Source of the DNA: Rhodobacteraceae bacterium HLUCCA12
GTDB lineage: Bacteria > Pseudomonadota > Alphaproteobacteria > Rhodobacterales > Rhodobacteraceae
Direction: 5' to 3'
NCBI GenBank assembly: GCA_001314715.1
Contig: LJSV01000026.1
Coordinates: forward strand, 1-35,371
Length of the DNA: 35,371 bases
Shown piece after piece: positions 14,933 through 25,844 of this stretch. Each line of letters starts with the position of its first letter. Position 1 is the stretch's first letter. A model generated the notes under the pieces. The model did no database searches and was not told the origin of the DNA. It saw only the letters and a list, made by a program, of their open reading frames with translations. The position numbers and the translations under genes were made by a program.

Positions 14933-16234
14933 TCAGGCGGCAGAGGCGGTTTTCTGAACCGCCGCCTCGACCGAGGCGTCGATGATATCCAGCGCCTCGT
15001 CCAACTGATCCATCGGGATGGTCAGGGGCGGCAGCAGGCGGATCACGTTGAACCGCGTGCCGCAGGACAACAGGATCAGCCCGCGCGCCTCGGCCTCGGC
15101 GACGACAGCGGCGGTCAGCTCGGCATCCGGCGCGCGGCTGTCGCGATCCTTGACCAGTTCGAACGCGTTCATCGCGCCCAGGCCCCGGACATTGCCGATG
15201 CATTCCATGCCCTGACGCTCGGCCAGGGCGTTCAGGCGCGCGCGGATCTTCTCACCGATCTCGTCGGCGCGCGCGCACAGGTTCTCATCCTTGATGACAT
15301 CCAGCACGGCGTGGCTGGCGGCCACGGCGATCGGATTGCCGCCATAGGTGCCGCCCACGCCGCCGGCATGCGGCGCATCCACGATCTCGGCCTTGCCCGT
15401 CACCGCCGACAGCGGGAAGCCGCCCGCCAGGCCCTTGGCCATGGTGATGACATCGGGCACCACGCCCGAATGCTCGAACCCGTACATCTTGCCGGTGCGC
15501 GCCATGCCGGCTTGCACCTCGTCGGCGATCAGCACGATGCCGTACTGGTCGCAGATCTCGCGCAGGCGCTTCAGAAAGCCTGCCGGCGCGATGTTGAACC
15601 CGCCCTCGCCCTGAACCGGTTCGACGATCATCGCCGCGATCCGCTCGGGGTCAACGGTCGAGGCCAGCATCCCCTCCAGCGTGCGCAGCGCCTCGTCCTC
15701 TGAAATGCCGTGATAGGCATTGGGGAAGGGCGCATGCACCACCTCGGCCGGCATCGCGCCGAAATTCTTCTTGTATGGGTTGACCTTGCCGGTCAGCGCC
15801 ATGCCCATCAGCGTCCGGCCATGGAACGCGCCGGTAAAGGCGATGACGCCCGAACGCCCGGTATGCGCGCGCGCCATCTTGATCGCGTTCTCGACCGCTT
15901 CCGCGCCCGACGAGACCAGCATGGTCTTCTTGGCAAAATCACCCGGCGTGATCGCGTTCAGCCGTTCGGCCAGCGCGATATAGCTTTCATAGGGGGCGAC
16001 GTGAAAGCAGGTATGCGTGAACGCCTGCGCCTGTTCGGCCACGGCGGCCATCACCTTGGGGTGGCGATGGCCAGTGTTGTTCACCGCGATCCCGACCGCG
16101 AAATCGATATAGCGCTTGCCTTCGGCGTCCCACAGTTCGGCGTTCTCGGCGCGCACGGCATAGATGTTGCGCGTGGCGACCCCGCGCGACACGGCGGCGG
16201 CCTTGCGGGTCTGAAGATCGGAGGTTGCGGTCAT
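14933..16234 (-). CDS. gabT: 4-aminobutyrate aminotransferase (PLP, class III)
   Basis: A 433-residue fold-type I PLP enzyme that transfers the amino group of 4-aminobutyrate to 2-oxoglutarate. Visible marks are 'VSSGAEAVENAIKMARAHTGR' (cofactor phosphate loop), 'AFHGRTLMGMALTGKVNPYK', 'IVEPVQGEGGF', 'LIADEVQAGMARTGKMYGFE' with the PLP-pyridine aspartate, and the Schiff-base lysine in 'ITMAKGLAGGFPL'. The ATG at 16234 has GAGGAG six bases upstream; the longer frame to 16291 runs through the shared control region. Related omega-aminotransferases cannot be fully excluded. The divergent XRE-cupin gene is probably its regulator. No succinate-semialdehyde dehydrogenase gene is adjacent. Confidence 0.88.
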   Translation of the reverse strand: MTATSDLQTRKAAAVSRGVATRNIYAVRAENAELWDAEGKRYIDFAVGIAVNNTGHRHPKVMAAVAEQAQAFTHTCFHVAPYESYIALAERLNAITPGDFAKKTMLVSSGAEAVENAIKMARAHTGRSGVIAFTGAFHGRTLMGMALTGKVNPYKKNFGAMPAEVVHAPFPNAYHGISEDEALRTLEGMLASTVDPERIAAMIVEPVQGEGGFNIAPAGFLKRLREICDQYGIVLIADEVQAGMARTGKMYGFEHSGVVPDVITMAKGLAGGFPLSAVTGKAEIVDAPHAGGVGGTYGGNPIAVAASHAVLDVIKDENLCARADEIGEKIRARLNALAERQGMECIGNVRGLGAMNAFELVKDRDSRAPDAELTAAVVAEAEARGLILLSCGTRFNVIRLLPPLTIPMDQLDEALDIIDASVEAAVQKTASAA

Positions 16235-16273
16235 TGTCAGCTCCTCAATAAACCTGCTTTGCTTTCTATCCAC

Positions 16274-16289
16274 GCTCAATATTATGAGC
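16274..16289. promoter_or_regulatory. Palindromic operator candidate between gabT and the XRE-cupin gene
   Basis: GCTCA-ATATTA-TGAGC, a perfect 5-bp inverted repeat around an AT-rich core, lies 17 bases before the regulator ATG and about 40 bases before the gabT start. It is the only obvious palindrome in the divergent region and would suit a dimeric XRE-family protein. Confidence 0.5.
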
Positions 16290-16305
16290 AAGCGATTCGT
16301 GAGGC

Positions 16306-16896
16306 ATGAGTATCGACATGGACGGATTCGACGTCGGCACCCGGCTGCGGGTCATGCGCATGGCGGCAGGCTTGTCTCAACGGGGGCTGGCAGATATGTC
16401 GGGCGTTCCGCACGGCCAGATCTCGATGATCGAGACCAATCGCTCCAGCCCATCGGTGGCGAGCTTGCGCAAGATACTGGGCGGGTTGGGCGTCACGCTG
16501 GCGGAATTCTTCGAACCCGACCGCCCCGCGACCGAGGCTGTTTTCTTTGGCCCGGACGATTTGCGCGATCTGACCTCGCTCCTGCCGGGGGCGGCGCCGG
16601 GGCGGTCCGGGCGCATCCGGCTGATGCAGGTGGGCAATGCCCGCGCCCACAACCTGCAGATCCTGCACGAACGCTACGAGCCGGGCGCCGATACCGGCAA
16701 GACCATGCTCGACCATCCGGGTTCCGAAGGAGGCGTGGTGATCGCCGGAGAAATCGAACTGACCGTGGGGGCGCAGACCCGGCTTTTGCGTGCAGGCGAT
16801 GCCTATCTCTTCAATTCGACCGTCCCGCACCGGTTTCGCAACATCGGCACCGCCAATGCCGTCGTGGTTTCGGCCTGCACGCCGCCCTATCTGTAA
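16306..16896 (+). CDS. XRE-family regulator with C-terminal cupin domain
   Basis: A 196-residue regulator of the PuuR type. Residues about 10-65 form an HTH_3 domain ('RLRVMRMAAGLSQRGLADMS' and 'GQISMIETNRSSPSVASLRKI'). Residues about 115-192 form a small cupin barrel ('LDHPGSEGGVVIAGEIELTVG', 'LRAGDAYLFNSTVPHRFRN'). Proteins with this architecture commonly control polyamine, GABA or amino-acid catabolism, with the ligand bound in the cupin. The divergent gabT gene fits that role. The ribosome site GAGG is very close to the first ATG; the ATG at 16318 is an alternative start. Confidence 0.9.
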   Translation: MSIDMDGFDVGTRLRVMRMAAGLSQRGLADMSGVPHGQISMIETNRSSPSVASLRKILGGLGVTLAEFFEPDRPATEAVFFGPDDLRDLTSLLPGAAPGRSGRIRLMQVGNARAHNLQILHERYEPGADTGKTMLDHPGSEGGVVIAGEIELTVGAQTRLLRAGDAYLFNSTVPHRFRNIGTANAVVVSACTPPYL

Positions 16897-16904
16897 AACG
16901 CCGC

Positions 16905-16968
16905 CCTTCATCTTGCCCGAAATACGCCGGGGGGTGAGCGCGCAAGCGCGAGGGGGGCAGCGCCCCCC
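16905..16968. repeat. Dispersed Rhodobacterales-type intergenic repeat, copy 2
   Basis: Nearly the same sequence as 8909-8970: 'CCTTCATCTTGCCCGAAATA', then the GCGCGCAAGCGCG segment, then a G6-C-AGC-type hairpin (GGGGGGC ... GCCCCCC). This copy lies between the convergent XRE-cupin and malonyl-CoA synthetase genes, a position where it could act as a terminator. Confidence 0.85.
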
Positions 16969-16975
16969 TTCTCGG

Positions 16976-18490
16976 TCAACGTGCGAACCAGTCCCTGAAC
17001 CGGTCGCGTAGCACGGTCTTTTGCACCTTGCCCATCGTGTTGCGCGGCAATTTGGGGATAACGACCAGCGCGCGCGGCAGCTTGAACCGGGCCATGTGCC
17101 CAGACAGCTTGCGCAGGATGCCATCGGGGTCGGGGTTCTGGCCGGGCGCGGGAACGATCACGCCCAGAACCGCCTCGCCCAGGTCGGGATGCGGCACGCC
17201 GATCACCGCGCTTTCCTGCACGCCCTCGGCCTCGTCCAGCGCCAGTTCGACCTCTTTGGGATAGATGTTGTATCCGCCCGCGATGATCAGATCCTTCTGG
17301 CGACCGACGATATGCACATAGCCATCGGCGTCGATCTTCCCCAGATCGCCGGTGATGAAGAACCCGTTCGCGCGCAACTCGGCGGCGGTTTTTTCCGGCA
17401 TCTGCCAGTAGCCGGCAAAGACATTCTCGCCGCGCACCTCGATCATGCCGATCTCGCCCGGCGCCACGGCCGCGCCGGTCTCAACGTCGGTAATGGCCAG
17501 TTCGACCCCCGGCAGCGCAGGGCCGACAGTGCCCGCGCGGCGTTCGCCGTCATAGGGGTTCGAGGTGTTCATATTGGTTTCCGTCATGCCATAGCGCTCC
17601 AGGATCCGGTGCCCGGTGCGCGCCTCGAACGCGGCGTGCGTTTCAGCCAGCAAAGGGGCCGAGCCCGAGATGAAAAGTCGCATATGTGATACCAGATCCC
17701 GTCCAAAGCGGGGATCGTCCAGCAATCTTGTATAGAAAGTGGGAACACCCATCAGGCTTGTCGCCTGTGGCAGATGCCTGATCATGGTGTCGATGTCGGG
17801 TTTCGCCAGCAAGATCATCGACCCATGGGCCAGAAGCAGCGTATTCGTCGCCACGAACAGTCCGTGGGTATGAAAGATCGGCAGGGCATGCAGCAGAACG
17901 TCATCGGAGGTGAAGCGCCATTCCCTGACCAGAACCTCGGCATTCGACAGCAGGTTGCGCTGGGTCAACATCGCGCCTTTCGACCGTCCGGTCGTGCCCG
18001 AGGTATAGAGCAGCGCGGCCAGATCGTCCTGACGGCGCGCGGCCGGCTCGGCTATCGGCGTGGCTTGGCCAAGCGCCTCGGCGAAACTGCCTGAGCCATC
18101 GGCGCTCAGCGTCATCAGCCGCGTGCTGCAGCGCGCGGCCACCGGCGCCAGCGCATCCGCCCGCGCGCTGTCGGCCAGCATCAGCGCCGCGCCGGCGTCA
18201 GCCAGGAAATATGCAACCTCTTCGGGCGTGTAGGCAGTGTTCAGCGGCAGGAAGACCACGCCTGCCATCACCGCCCCGCCATAAAGCGCCAGGGCATGCG
18301 GGCTTTTCTCGACCTGCACAGCCAGACGGTCACCCGGCTGCAGCCCCATCGCCCGCAGGGTGCCGGCCGTGCGGGCACAGAGCGCGTGAAACGCATCGCC
18401 GCTGATCGTGCCGCCATCGGGAAGGTGCAACCAAGGGGTCTGCCGCCCTCGCAGCGGGGCGAACAATGCGTCGTAAAGCGGGTTGGGCAT
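16976..18490 (-). CDS. matB: Malonyl-CoA synthetase (acyl-adenylate enzyme)
   Basis: A 504-residue member of the acyl-CoA synthetase (ANL) superfamily that activates malonate with ATP and CoA. Core motifs are A3 'LLYTSGTTGRSKGAMLTQRN' (about residues 155-174), A5 'ERYGMTETNMNTSNPYDGER' (about 294-313), which is the form I associate with MatB, A7 'FITGDLGKIDADGYVHIVGR', A8 'KDLIIAGGYNIYPKEVE', and catalytic lysine in 'LPRNTMGKVQK' near the C-terminus. The ATG at 18490 is preceded by AGGAG. No malonyl-CoA decarboxylase or malonate transporter gene is adjacent; the LLM oxidoreductase gene lies upstream on the same strand. Confidence 0.88.
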   Translation of the reverse strand: MPNPLYDALFAPLRGRQTPWLHLPDGGTISGDAFHALCARTAGTLRAMGLQPGDRLAVQVEKSPHALALYGGAVMAGVVFLPLNTAYTPEEVAYFLADAGAALMLADSARADALAPVAARCSTRLMTLSADGSGSFAEALGQATPIAEPAARRQDDLAALLYTSGTTGRSKGAMLTQRNLLSNAEVLVREWRFTSDDVLLHALPIFHTHGLFVATNTLLLAHGSMILLAKPDIDTMIRHLPQATSLMGVPTFYTRLLDDPRFGRDLVSHMRLFISGSAPLLAETHAAFEARTGHRILERYGMTETNMNTSNPYDGERRAGTVGPALPGVELAITDVETGAAVAPGEIGMIEVRGENVFAGYWQMPEKTAAELRANGFFITGDLGKIDADGYVHIVGRQKDLIIAGGYNIYPKEVELALDEAEGVQESAVIGVPHPDLGEAVLGVIVPAPGQNPDPDGILRKLSGHMARFKLPRALVVIPKLPRNTMGKVQKTVLRDRFRDWFAR

Positions 18491-18492
18491 GG

Positions 18493-18536
18493 CGGGGCTC
18501 CTGTTTCGCGCAGGGATAGCGCGCAGGAAAGCCCCG
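18493..18536 (-). other. Interrupted hairpin upstream of matB
   Basis: CGGGGCT (18493-18499) pairs with AGCCCCG (18530-18536), with an inner GCGC/GCGC pairing. It fills most of the 65-base gap between the LLM gene end and matB and overlaps the matB ribosome site. It could end LLM transcripts or influence matB translation; neither is shown. Confidence 0.35.
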
Positions 18537-18555
18537 GTCCAGCCCGAGCGCCGGA

Positions 18556-19599
18556 TCAGGCGGCGGCCGAACGGTTCAGCATGTCGCGCACCATCGGAAT
18601 GACCTTGTCACCATAGAGCCTGATGCATTCCAGCAACTGATCGTGGGGCAGGGGGCCGGTCGAATACTTCAGATCGAACCGCTGAATGCCCAGCCCCTTG
18701 ACCGTGCGCACGATCTTGCGGGCCACGGTTTCGGGTGATCCGACATACAGCGCGCCATGCGCCACTTCGGCCAGGAACTTGTCCTTGGTCAGCGGCGGCC
18801 AGCCGCGTTCACGCCCGATGCGGCCGAACATGGCCAGATAGTGCGGCCAGAGCGCCTCGCGCGCGGCCTCGTCCGTTTCGGCGACGAAACCGGGCGAGTG
18901 CACACCGATCGGGTGCGCCTGCTGGCCGGTCTGGTCGATGGCGCGGTGATAGAGATCGACATAGGGTTTGAAGCGCAAGGGATCGCCACCGATGATCGCC
19001 AGCATCAGGCGCAGATCGTGGCGGACTACGCGCACCACCGATTCCGGGCTGCCGCCGACCCCGAGCCAGGTCGTCAGGCCGTTCGCGCCCAGGCGCGGGT
19101 AAACCGCCGCGTTCTTCAGCGGCGCACGGGTCTGCCCCTGCCATGTGACCTTTTTTTCGCGCAGCAGGCGCGCGAACAGGTCCAGCCGCTCTTCGAACAG
19201 GCGGTCGTAATCGTGCAGGTCATGGCCAAACAGCGGATAGCTTTCGGTGAACGACCCGCGCCCAAGGATCGCCTCGGCCCGGCCATCCGACACCGCGTTC
19301 AGCGTCGAGAATCGCTGGAACACACGCACCGGATCGTCGGTGGACAGGATCGTGACGGCGGTGCCCAGGCGAATGCGGCGGGTGCGTCCGGCGATGGCTG
19401 CCAGCACGATCTCGGGCGCGGAAATGGCGAAATCGTCGCGGTGGTGTTCACCGAGGCCGATGAAGTCGATGCCAAGCTCGTCGGCAAGAACCGCCTCTTC
19501 GACCACGTCACGCAGGACCTGATCCATGGGTTTGGGTTTGCCGTCGGCGCCGTGGGTGACGTCGCCGAATGTATCAAGGCCAAGGGAAATCTGGGTCAT
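18556..19599 (-). CDS. LLM class flavin-dependent oxidoreductase
   Basis: A 347-residue bacterial luciferase-like TIM-barrel protein. Family features are 'LADELGIDFIGLGEHHRDDFAISAPEIVLAAIA' with the flavin-site histidines (about residues 37-70), 'RIRLGTAVTILSTDDPVRV', 'DGRAEAILGRGSFTESYPLFG', and the C-terminal 'GSPETVARKI' helix that precedes 'RFDLKYSTGPLPHDQLLECI'. Members oxidise diverse substrates using FMNH2 supplied by a separate reductase. No specific substrate can be given. The ribosome site is weak. It may be co-transcribed with matB, 65 bases downstream. Confidence 0.88.
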   Translation of the reverse strand: MTQISLGLDTFGDVTHGADGKPKPMDQVLRDVVEEAVLADELGIDFIGLGEHHRDDFAISAPEIVLAAIAGRTRRIRLGTAVTILSTDDPVRVFQRFSTLNAVSDGRAEAILGRGSFTESYPLFGHDLHDYDRLFEERLDLFARLLREKKVTWQGQTRAPLKNAAVYPRLGANGLTTWLGVGGSPESVVRVVRHDLRLMLAIIGGDPLRFKPYVDLYHRAIDQTGQQAHPIGVHSPGFVAETDEAAREALWPHYLAMFGRIGRERGWPPLTKDKFLAEVAHGALYVGSPETVARKIVRTVKGLGIQRFDLKYSTGPLPHDQLLECIRLYGDKVIPMVRDMLNRSAAA

Positions 19600-19716
19600 G
19601 CCGGGCTCGCAAGTTTAAGCGTTGAATTGGACACGAAGTTAGGTTGCGCGCGGCGACAGGTAAAGGCTGCCCGCCGCACGGAGTCTGTGCGGGGATGCGC
19701 AGCCTGCGTTCAGCCG

Positions 19717-20133
19717 TCAGCGTGCCTTGGCCCCCCGCGCCCCGGGCGCGGGCGCGGCGAGATCGTTCAGGATCGGGCAATCGGGCCGGTTGTCGCCCGC
19801 GCAGGCGTCAACCAGTTCGCCCAGCGTTGCCCTGAGCGCGCGCAGCTCGGCGATCTTGGCGTCAATGCGCGCAAGATGGACCTGCGCCAGTTTCTTCACA
19901 TCCTCGCTGGCGCGGCTTTCGTCCTCGTAAAGGCCCAGCAGCGCGCGACACTCCTCGATCGTGAAGCCCAGCGCGCGGGCCCGTGCCAGAAACGCCAGCT
20001 TGTGAATGTCCTCGGGTGCAAAGGCGCGATAGCCGTTGTCGTCCCGCCGTGGCTTGATCAGCTCGATCTCCTCGTAATAGCGGATCGTTTTTGCCGGCAG
20101 TCCGGCGGCTTCGGCGGCTTGACCGATATTCAT
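19717..20133 (-). CDS. cueR: Cu(I)-responsive MerR-family regulator
   Basis: A 138-residue copper sensor of the CueR/HmrR type. The winged-helix starts at 'MNIGQAAEAAGLPAKTIRYYEEI'; the long dimer helix follows. The metal loop carries C111 and C119 in 'CAGDNRPDCPIL', the same C-x7-C spacing as CueR C112/C120, which is diagnostic for Cu(I)/Ag(I)/Au(I). The start at 20133 fits the family and has GAGGAG, which overlaps the copA stop; an ATG at 20145 overlapping that stop is the alternative. Being cotranscribed behind copA, its own target, gives a feedback loop. Confidence 0.95.
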   Translation of the reverse strand: MNIGQAAEAAGLPAKTIRYYEEIELIKPRRDDNGYRAFAPEDIHKLAFLARARALGFTIEECRALLGLYEDESRASEDVKKLAQVHLARIDAKIAELRALRATLGELVDACAGDNRPDCPILNDLAAPAPGARGAKAR

Positions 20134-20141
20134 GGCGCTCC

Positions 20142-22643
<2,502 letters not shown>

Positions 22644-22682
22644 GATCAGGCTCCGGCAGTGGAAAAATCGCGGTCACGACTG

Positions 22683-22713
22683 GATATGAGGCTTCCAGCG
22701 GCTGGAAGGTCAA
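22683..22713 (-). promoter_or_regulatory. CueR-type promoter of copA-cueR
   Basis: On the minus strand -35 TTGACC (22708-22713) and -10 CATATC (22683-22688) are separated by 19 bases, the stretched spacing typical of MerR-activated promoters. The spacer holds the dyad CTTCCAGC-G-GCTGGAAG (22692-22708), a close match to known CueR/HmrR operators (CCTTCC...GGAAGG). This supports copper-induced, CueR-dependent expression of copA and cueR. Confidence 0.88.
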
Positions 22714-22733
22714 CCCCCTCGCCACGATTTTTC

Positions 22734-22759
22734 TGCCCGCACATCTACCGGTGCGGGCA
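22734..22759 (-). terminator. Hairpin downstream of the formate dehydrogenase operon
   Basis: TGCCCGCAC-8 bases-GTGCGGGCA gives a 9-bp perfect stem about 33 bases after the fdsA stop. It is followed on the minus strand by an A-run rather than a T-run, so it is not a classical intrinsic terminator. It may protect the 3' end or insulate the copA promoter. Confidence 0.45.
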
Positions 22760-22791
22760 ACCCTTGTGTCCGGTCCCGCGATCTCGTGCCC

Positions 22792-25563
22792 TTATTCCGC
22801 CTCGGCGTTCTCGCGCGCCTTCTCGACCCGCACGGCTGCGAACTTGAATTCGGGGATCTTGCCATAGGGGTCAAGTGCCGGGTTGGTCAGGATGTTCGCC
22901 GCGGCCTCGACAAAGGCGAAGGGCAGGAACACCATGTTTTCGCTGACCGAACGATCGGCGCGGGCCAGCAACTCGATCGTGCCGCGCCGCGTGCTCAGAC
23001 GCACACGCCCGCCCGGCGCGACCCCAAGGTGTCGCAAGGTGGCCGGGTGCAGCGAACAATTCGCCTCGGGCTCGACGGCATCGAGGACGCGCGAACGCCG
23101 CGTCATCGAACCGGTGTGCCAGTGTTCCAACTGGCGCCCGGTGGTCAGGACCATCGGATAGTCGGCATCGGGCAATTCGTCGGGCGCGATGATGCGGGCG
23201 GGGGTAAAGCGTGCGCGGCCCGAAGGGCGCGGAAAGCCATCGCCAAAGACAATCGCCTGCCCCGGATCGTCGGGCGCAAGCGAGGGATAGGTCACCGCGC
23301 CTTCGCGCTCCAGCCGGTCCCAGGTGATGTTGGACAGCGATTTCATGGTCAGCGCCATTTCGGCAAAGACTTCGCGCGGGTGCTGATAGGTCCAGTTCAG
23401 CCCCAGCCGCTTGGCCAGTTCCGCCGTGACCGCCCAGTCGGCGCGCGCCTGTCCGGGCGGCGGCAGCGCCGCACGGCCCAGTTGCACCTGACGGTTGGTG
23501 TTCGTCACCGTCCCGGTCTTTTCATAGAACGCGGCGGCGGGCAGGATCACATCGGCATAGTTCGCGGTTTCGGTCAGAAAGATGTCTTGCACCACCAGAT
23601 GTTCCAGCGCCGCCAGCGCCTCGCGCGCATGGGTGACATCTGGGTCGGACATGGCCGGGTTTTCGCCCAGAATATACATGCCCTTGATCTGGCCGTCATG
23701 CACGGCATCCAGGATCTCGGTCACGGTCAGGCCCTTTTCGCCCGAAAATTCGGTATTGTCCCACAAACTGACGAAGCGTTCGCGGATCCGGTCGTCGGAC
23801 ACGTTCTGGTAATCGGGCAGGAACATCGGGATCAGCCCGGCATCCGAGGCCCCCTGCACGTTGTTCTGCCCCCTGAGCGGGTGCAACCCGGTGCCGGGCC
23901 GCCCGACATGGCCGCACATCAGGGCCAGCGAGATCAGGCAGCGCGAGTTGTCGGTGCCGTGGATATGCTGCGACACGCCCATGCCCCAGAAGATCATCCC
24001 GGCGCGCGACGTGGCGAAGTCGTGCGCCACCGCGCGCAGCGTCTCGGCGGGGATGCCGCAAACCGGTTCCATCGCCTCGGGCGAGAAATCGGCCAGATGC
24101 GATGTCATCGCCTCCCAGTTCTCGGTCATGGCCTGGATATACTGCCGGTCGGCCAGCCCTTCGGTCACGATCACATGCATGATCGCGTTGAGCATGGCGA
24201 CATCCGCGCCCGGCTTGAACTGCAACATATGCGTCGCGTGGCGCTTGAGGGCCTGGCCGCGCGGGTCCATCACGATCAGCTTGCCGCCGCGCTTGGCGAA
24301 TTGCTTGAAATAGGTTGCGGCAACGGGGTGGTTCTCGACCGGGTTGGCGCCGATGACGATGGCGCAATCGGCATTTGCGATCTCGTTGAAGGTGGCCGTC
24401 ACCGCGCCCGAACCCACATTCTCCATCAGCGCCGCCACCGATGAGGCGTGGCACAGGCGCGTGCAGTGATCGACATTGTTGTGGCCGAATCCCTGGCGGA
24501 TCAGCTTCTGGAACAGATAAGCCTCTTCGTTCGAGCATTTGGCCGATCCAAAGCCCGCGACGGCAGCGCCGCCATGGGTCTCGGCCAGCCGTTTCAGCCC
24601 GCCCGCGGCGGCGTCCAGCGCCTCGTCCCAGCTGGCCTCGCGGAAATGGGTCAGCGGGTTTTCGGGGTCCACGTCGAGCCCCTTGGGGGCGTCGTCGCGC
24701 CGGATCAGCGGCACGGTCAGCCGGTGCGGGTGGTGGATGTAGTCAAAGCCGAACCGGCCCTTGACGCACAACCGCGCCTCGTTCGCGGGGCCGTTGATGC
24801 CCTCGACATGGGTGATCCGCCCGTCCCGGACCTTGAGCGAGACCTGACAGCCCACGCCGCAGAACGGGCAGATCGAACGGGTTTCGTGCTCATGCGCGGC
24901 ACTGTCGCCCTGTTGCGCGTCGTCCAGCACGGTTGCCGGCATCAGCGCGCCGGTGGGGCAGGCCTGCACGCATTCGCCGCAGGCGACACAGGTGCTGTCG
25001 CCCATCGGGTCGTCGAAATCGAACACCGGCCAGGCGTCATGGCCGCGCCCGGCCATGCCGATCACGTCGTTGACCTGCACCTCGCGGCAGGCGCGCACGC
25101 ACAGCCCGCACTGGATACAGGCATCCAGGTTGACGCGCATGGCCACATGGCTGTCGTCCGGGACCGGGATGCGCCCGGCCTCCAGCGTCGGAAAGCGGTT
25201 GTCGTGAACGCCCTGTGCCTCGGCCATGGCCCACAGATGGCTGGAGCGGTCATGCGCCGCCGCCCGTTCGGGCTGGTCGGCCAGCAACAGCTCCATTACC
25301 AGAGCGCGCGATTTCCTGGCGCGTTCGGTCGCGGTATGCACCACCATCCCCTCGGCCGGTTCGCGGATGCATGATGCCGCCAGAACACGCTCGCCCTCGA
25401 TCTCGACCATGCAGGCGCGGCAGTTGCCGTCGGGGCGATAGCCGGCCGCGGGTTTGTGGCACAGATGCGGAATGACCAGTCCACGGCCGTTGGCGACCTC
25501 CCAGATGGTCTGGCCGGGTTCGGCGGTGACGTCGCGGCCATCGAGTGTGAATGTGACGCTCAT
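22792..25563 (-). CDS. fdsA: NAD-dependent formate dehydrogenase, catalytic (Mo/W) alpha subunit
   Basis: A 923-residue soluble formate dehydrogenase subunit that oxidises formate to CO2 at a bis-MGD molybdenum or tungsten site. The N-terminal [2Fe-2S] domain has C35, C48, C51 and C65. Two ferredoxin-like clusters follow in 'DACIQCGLCVRACREVQ' and 'STCVACGECVQACPTG', then the FdhF-type cluster in 'ICPFCGVGC' (from C232). The active-site pair is C371-H372 in 'DHCTRLCHASS', matching C378/H379 of the C. necator enzyme, so it is a cysteine, not selenocysteine, enzyme. The C-terminal molybdopterin-binding domain is present. It overlaps the cupin gene by four bases (ATGA). Mo versus W cannot be decided from sequence. 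Confidence 0.93.
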   Translation of the reverse strand: MSVTFTLDGRDVTAEPGQTIWEVANGRGLVIPHLCHKPAAGYRPDGNCRACMVEIEGERVLAASCIREPAEGMVVHTATERARKSRALVMELLLADQPERAAAHDRSSHLWAMAEAQGVHDNRFPTLEAGRIPVPDDSHVAMRVNLDACIQCGLCVRACREVQVNDVIGMAGRGHDAWPVFDFDDPMGDSTCVACGECVQACPTGALMPATVLDDAQQGDSAAHEHETRSICPFCGVGCQVSLKVRDGRITHVEGINGPANEARLCVKGRFGFDYIHHPHRLTVPLIRRDDAPKGLDVDPENPLTHFREASWDEALDAAAGGLKRLAETHGGAAVAGFGSAKCSNEEAYLFQKLIRQGFGHNNVDHCTRLCHASSVAALMENVGSGAVTATFNEIANADCAIVIGANPVENHPVAATYFKQFAKRGGKLIVMDPRGQALKRHATHMLQFKPGADVAMLNAIMHVIVTEGLADRQYIQAMTENWEAMTSHLADFSPEAMEPVCGIPAETLRAVAHDFATSRAGMIFWGMGVSQHIHGTDNSRCLISLALMCGHVGRPGTGLHPLRGQNNVQGASDAGLIPMFLPDYQNVSDDRIRERFVSLWDNTEFSGEKGLTVTEILDAVHDGQIKGMYILGENPAMSDPDVTHAREALAALEHLVVQDIFLTETANYADVILPAAAFYEKTGTVTNTNRQVQLGRAALPPPGQARADWAVTAELAKRLGLNWTYQHPREVFAEMALTMKSLSNITWDRLEREGAVTYPSLAPDDPGQAIVFGDGFPRPSGRARFTPARIIAPDELPDADYPMVLTTGRQLEHWHTGSMTRRSRVLDAVEPEANCSLHPATLRHLGVAPGGRVRLSTRRGTIELLARADRSVSENMVFLPFAFVEAAANILTNPALDPYGKIPEFKFAAVRVEKARENAEAE

Positions 25564-25844
25564 GTCTTGATCTCGATTTCCATGAAGCTCAGCGGTGCGT
25601 CAGCGCCATTGATCACGTTGTGCGACACCCCTGCCGGGCGCGAATAGGGTACGCCCATCTGCAACGCGGTCTCGCTGATCGTTCCGGTGTCGTCGGCGAT
25701 GCGCAGCAGCCCGTCGGTCAGCGGGACGATCACATAGGGCAGGGCGTGGACATGGTGGCCGGTCTCGTCGCCGGGACCGAAATCGAAACGCGTTACCAGA
25801 ACGCGTGCGTCGTCGATCAGTCGGGTTGCCTTTGCCTGTGCCAT
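25560..25844 (-). CDS. Small cupin protein inside the formate dehydrogenase operon
   Basis: A 94-residue single-domain cupin. The first motif is 'FGPGDETGHHVHALPYVIVPL' (residues about 22-42), with the G-x4-H-x-H pattern; the second is 'GVPYSRPAGVSHNVING' (about 64-80). Likely metal ligands are H30, H31 or H33 and H75. It resembles small 'beta-alanine degradation BauB-like' cupins, but no function is assigned. The start at 25844 overlaps the stop of the upstream subunit gene as TGATG, and its own stop overlaps the fdsA start as ATGA, so all three are translated together. This position suggests a role tied to the enzyme, its cofactor or its substrate. Confidence 0.85.
   Translation of the reverse strand: MAQAKATRLIDDARVLVTRFDFGPGDETGHHVHALPYVIVPLTDGLLRIADDTGTISETALQMGVPYSRPAGVSHNVINGADAPLSFMEIEIKT

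Noticed and set aside
16276-16310. Search for a polyamine/GABA riboswitch or other leader RNA at gabT
   Set aside because: Only the simple GCTCA/TGAGC palindrome is present; no conserved RNA architecture was seen.
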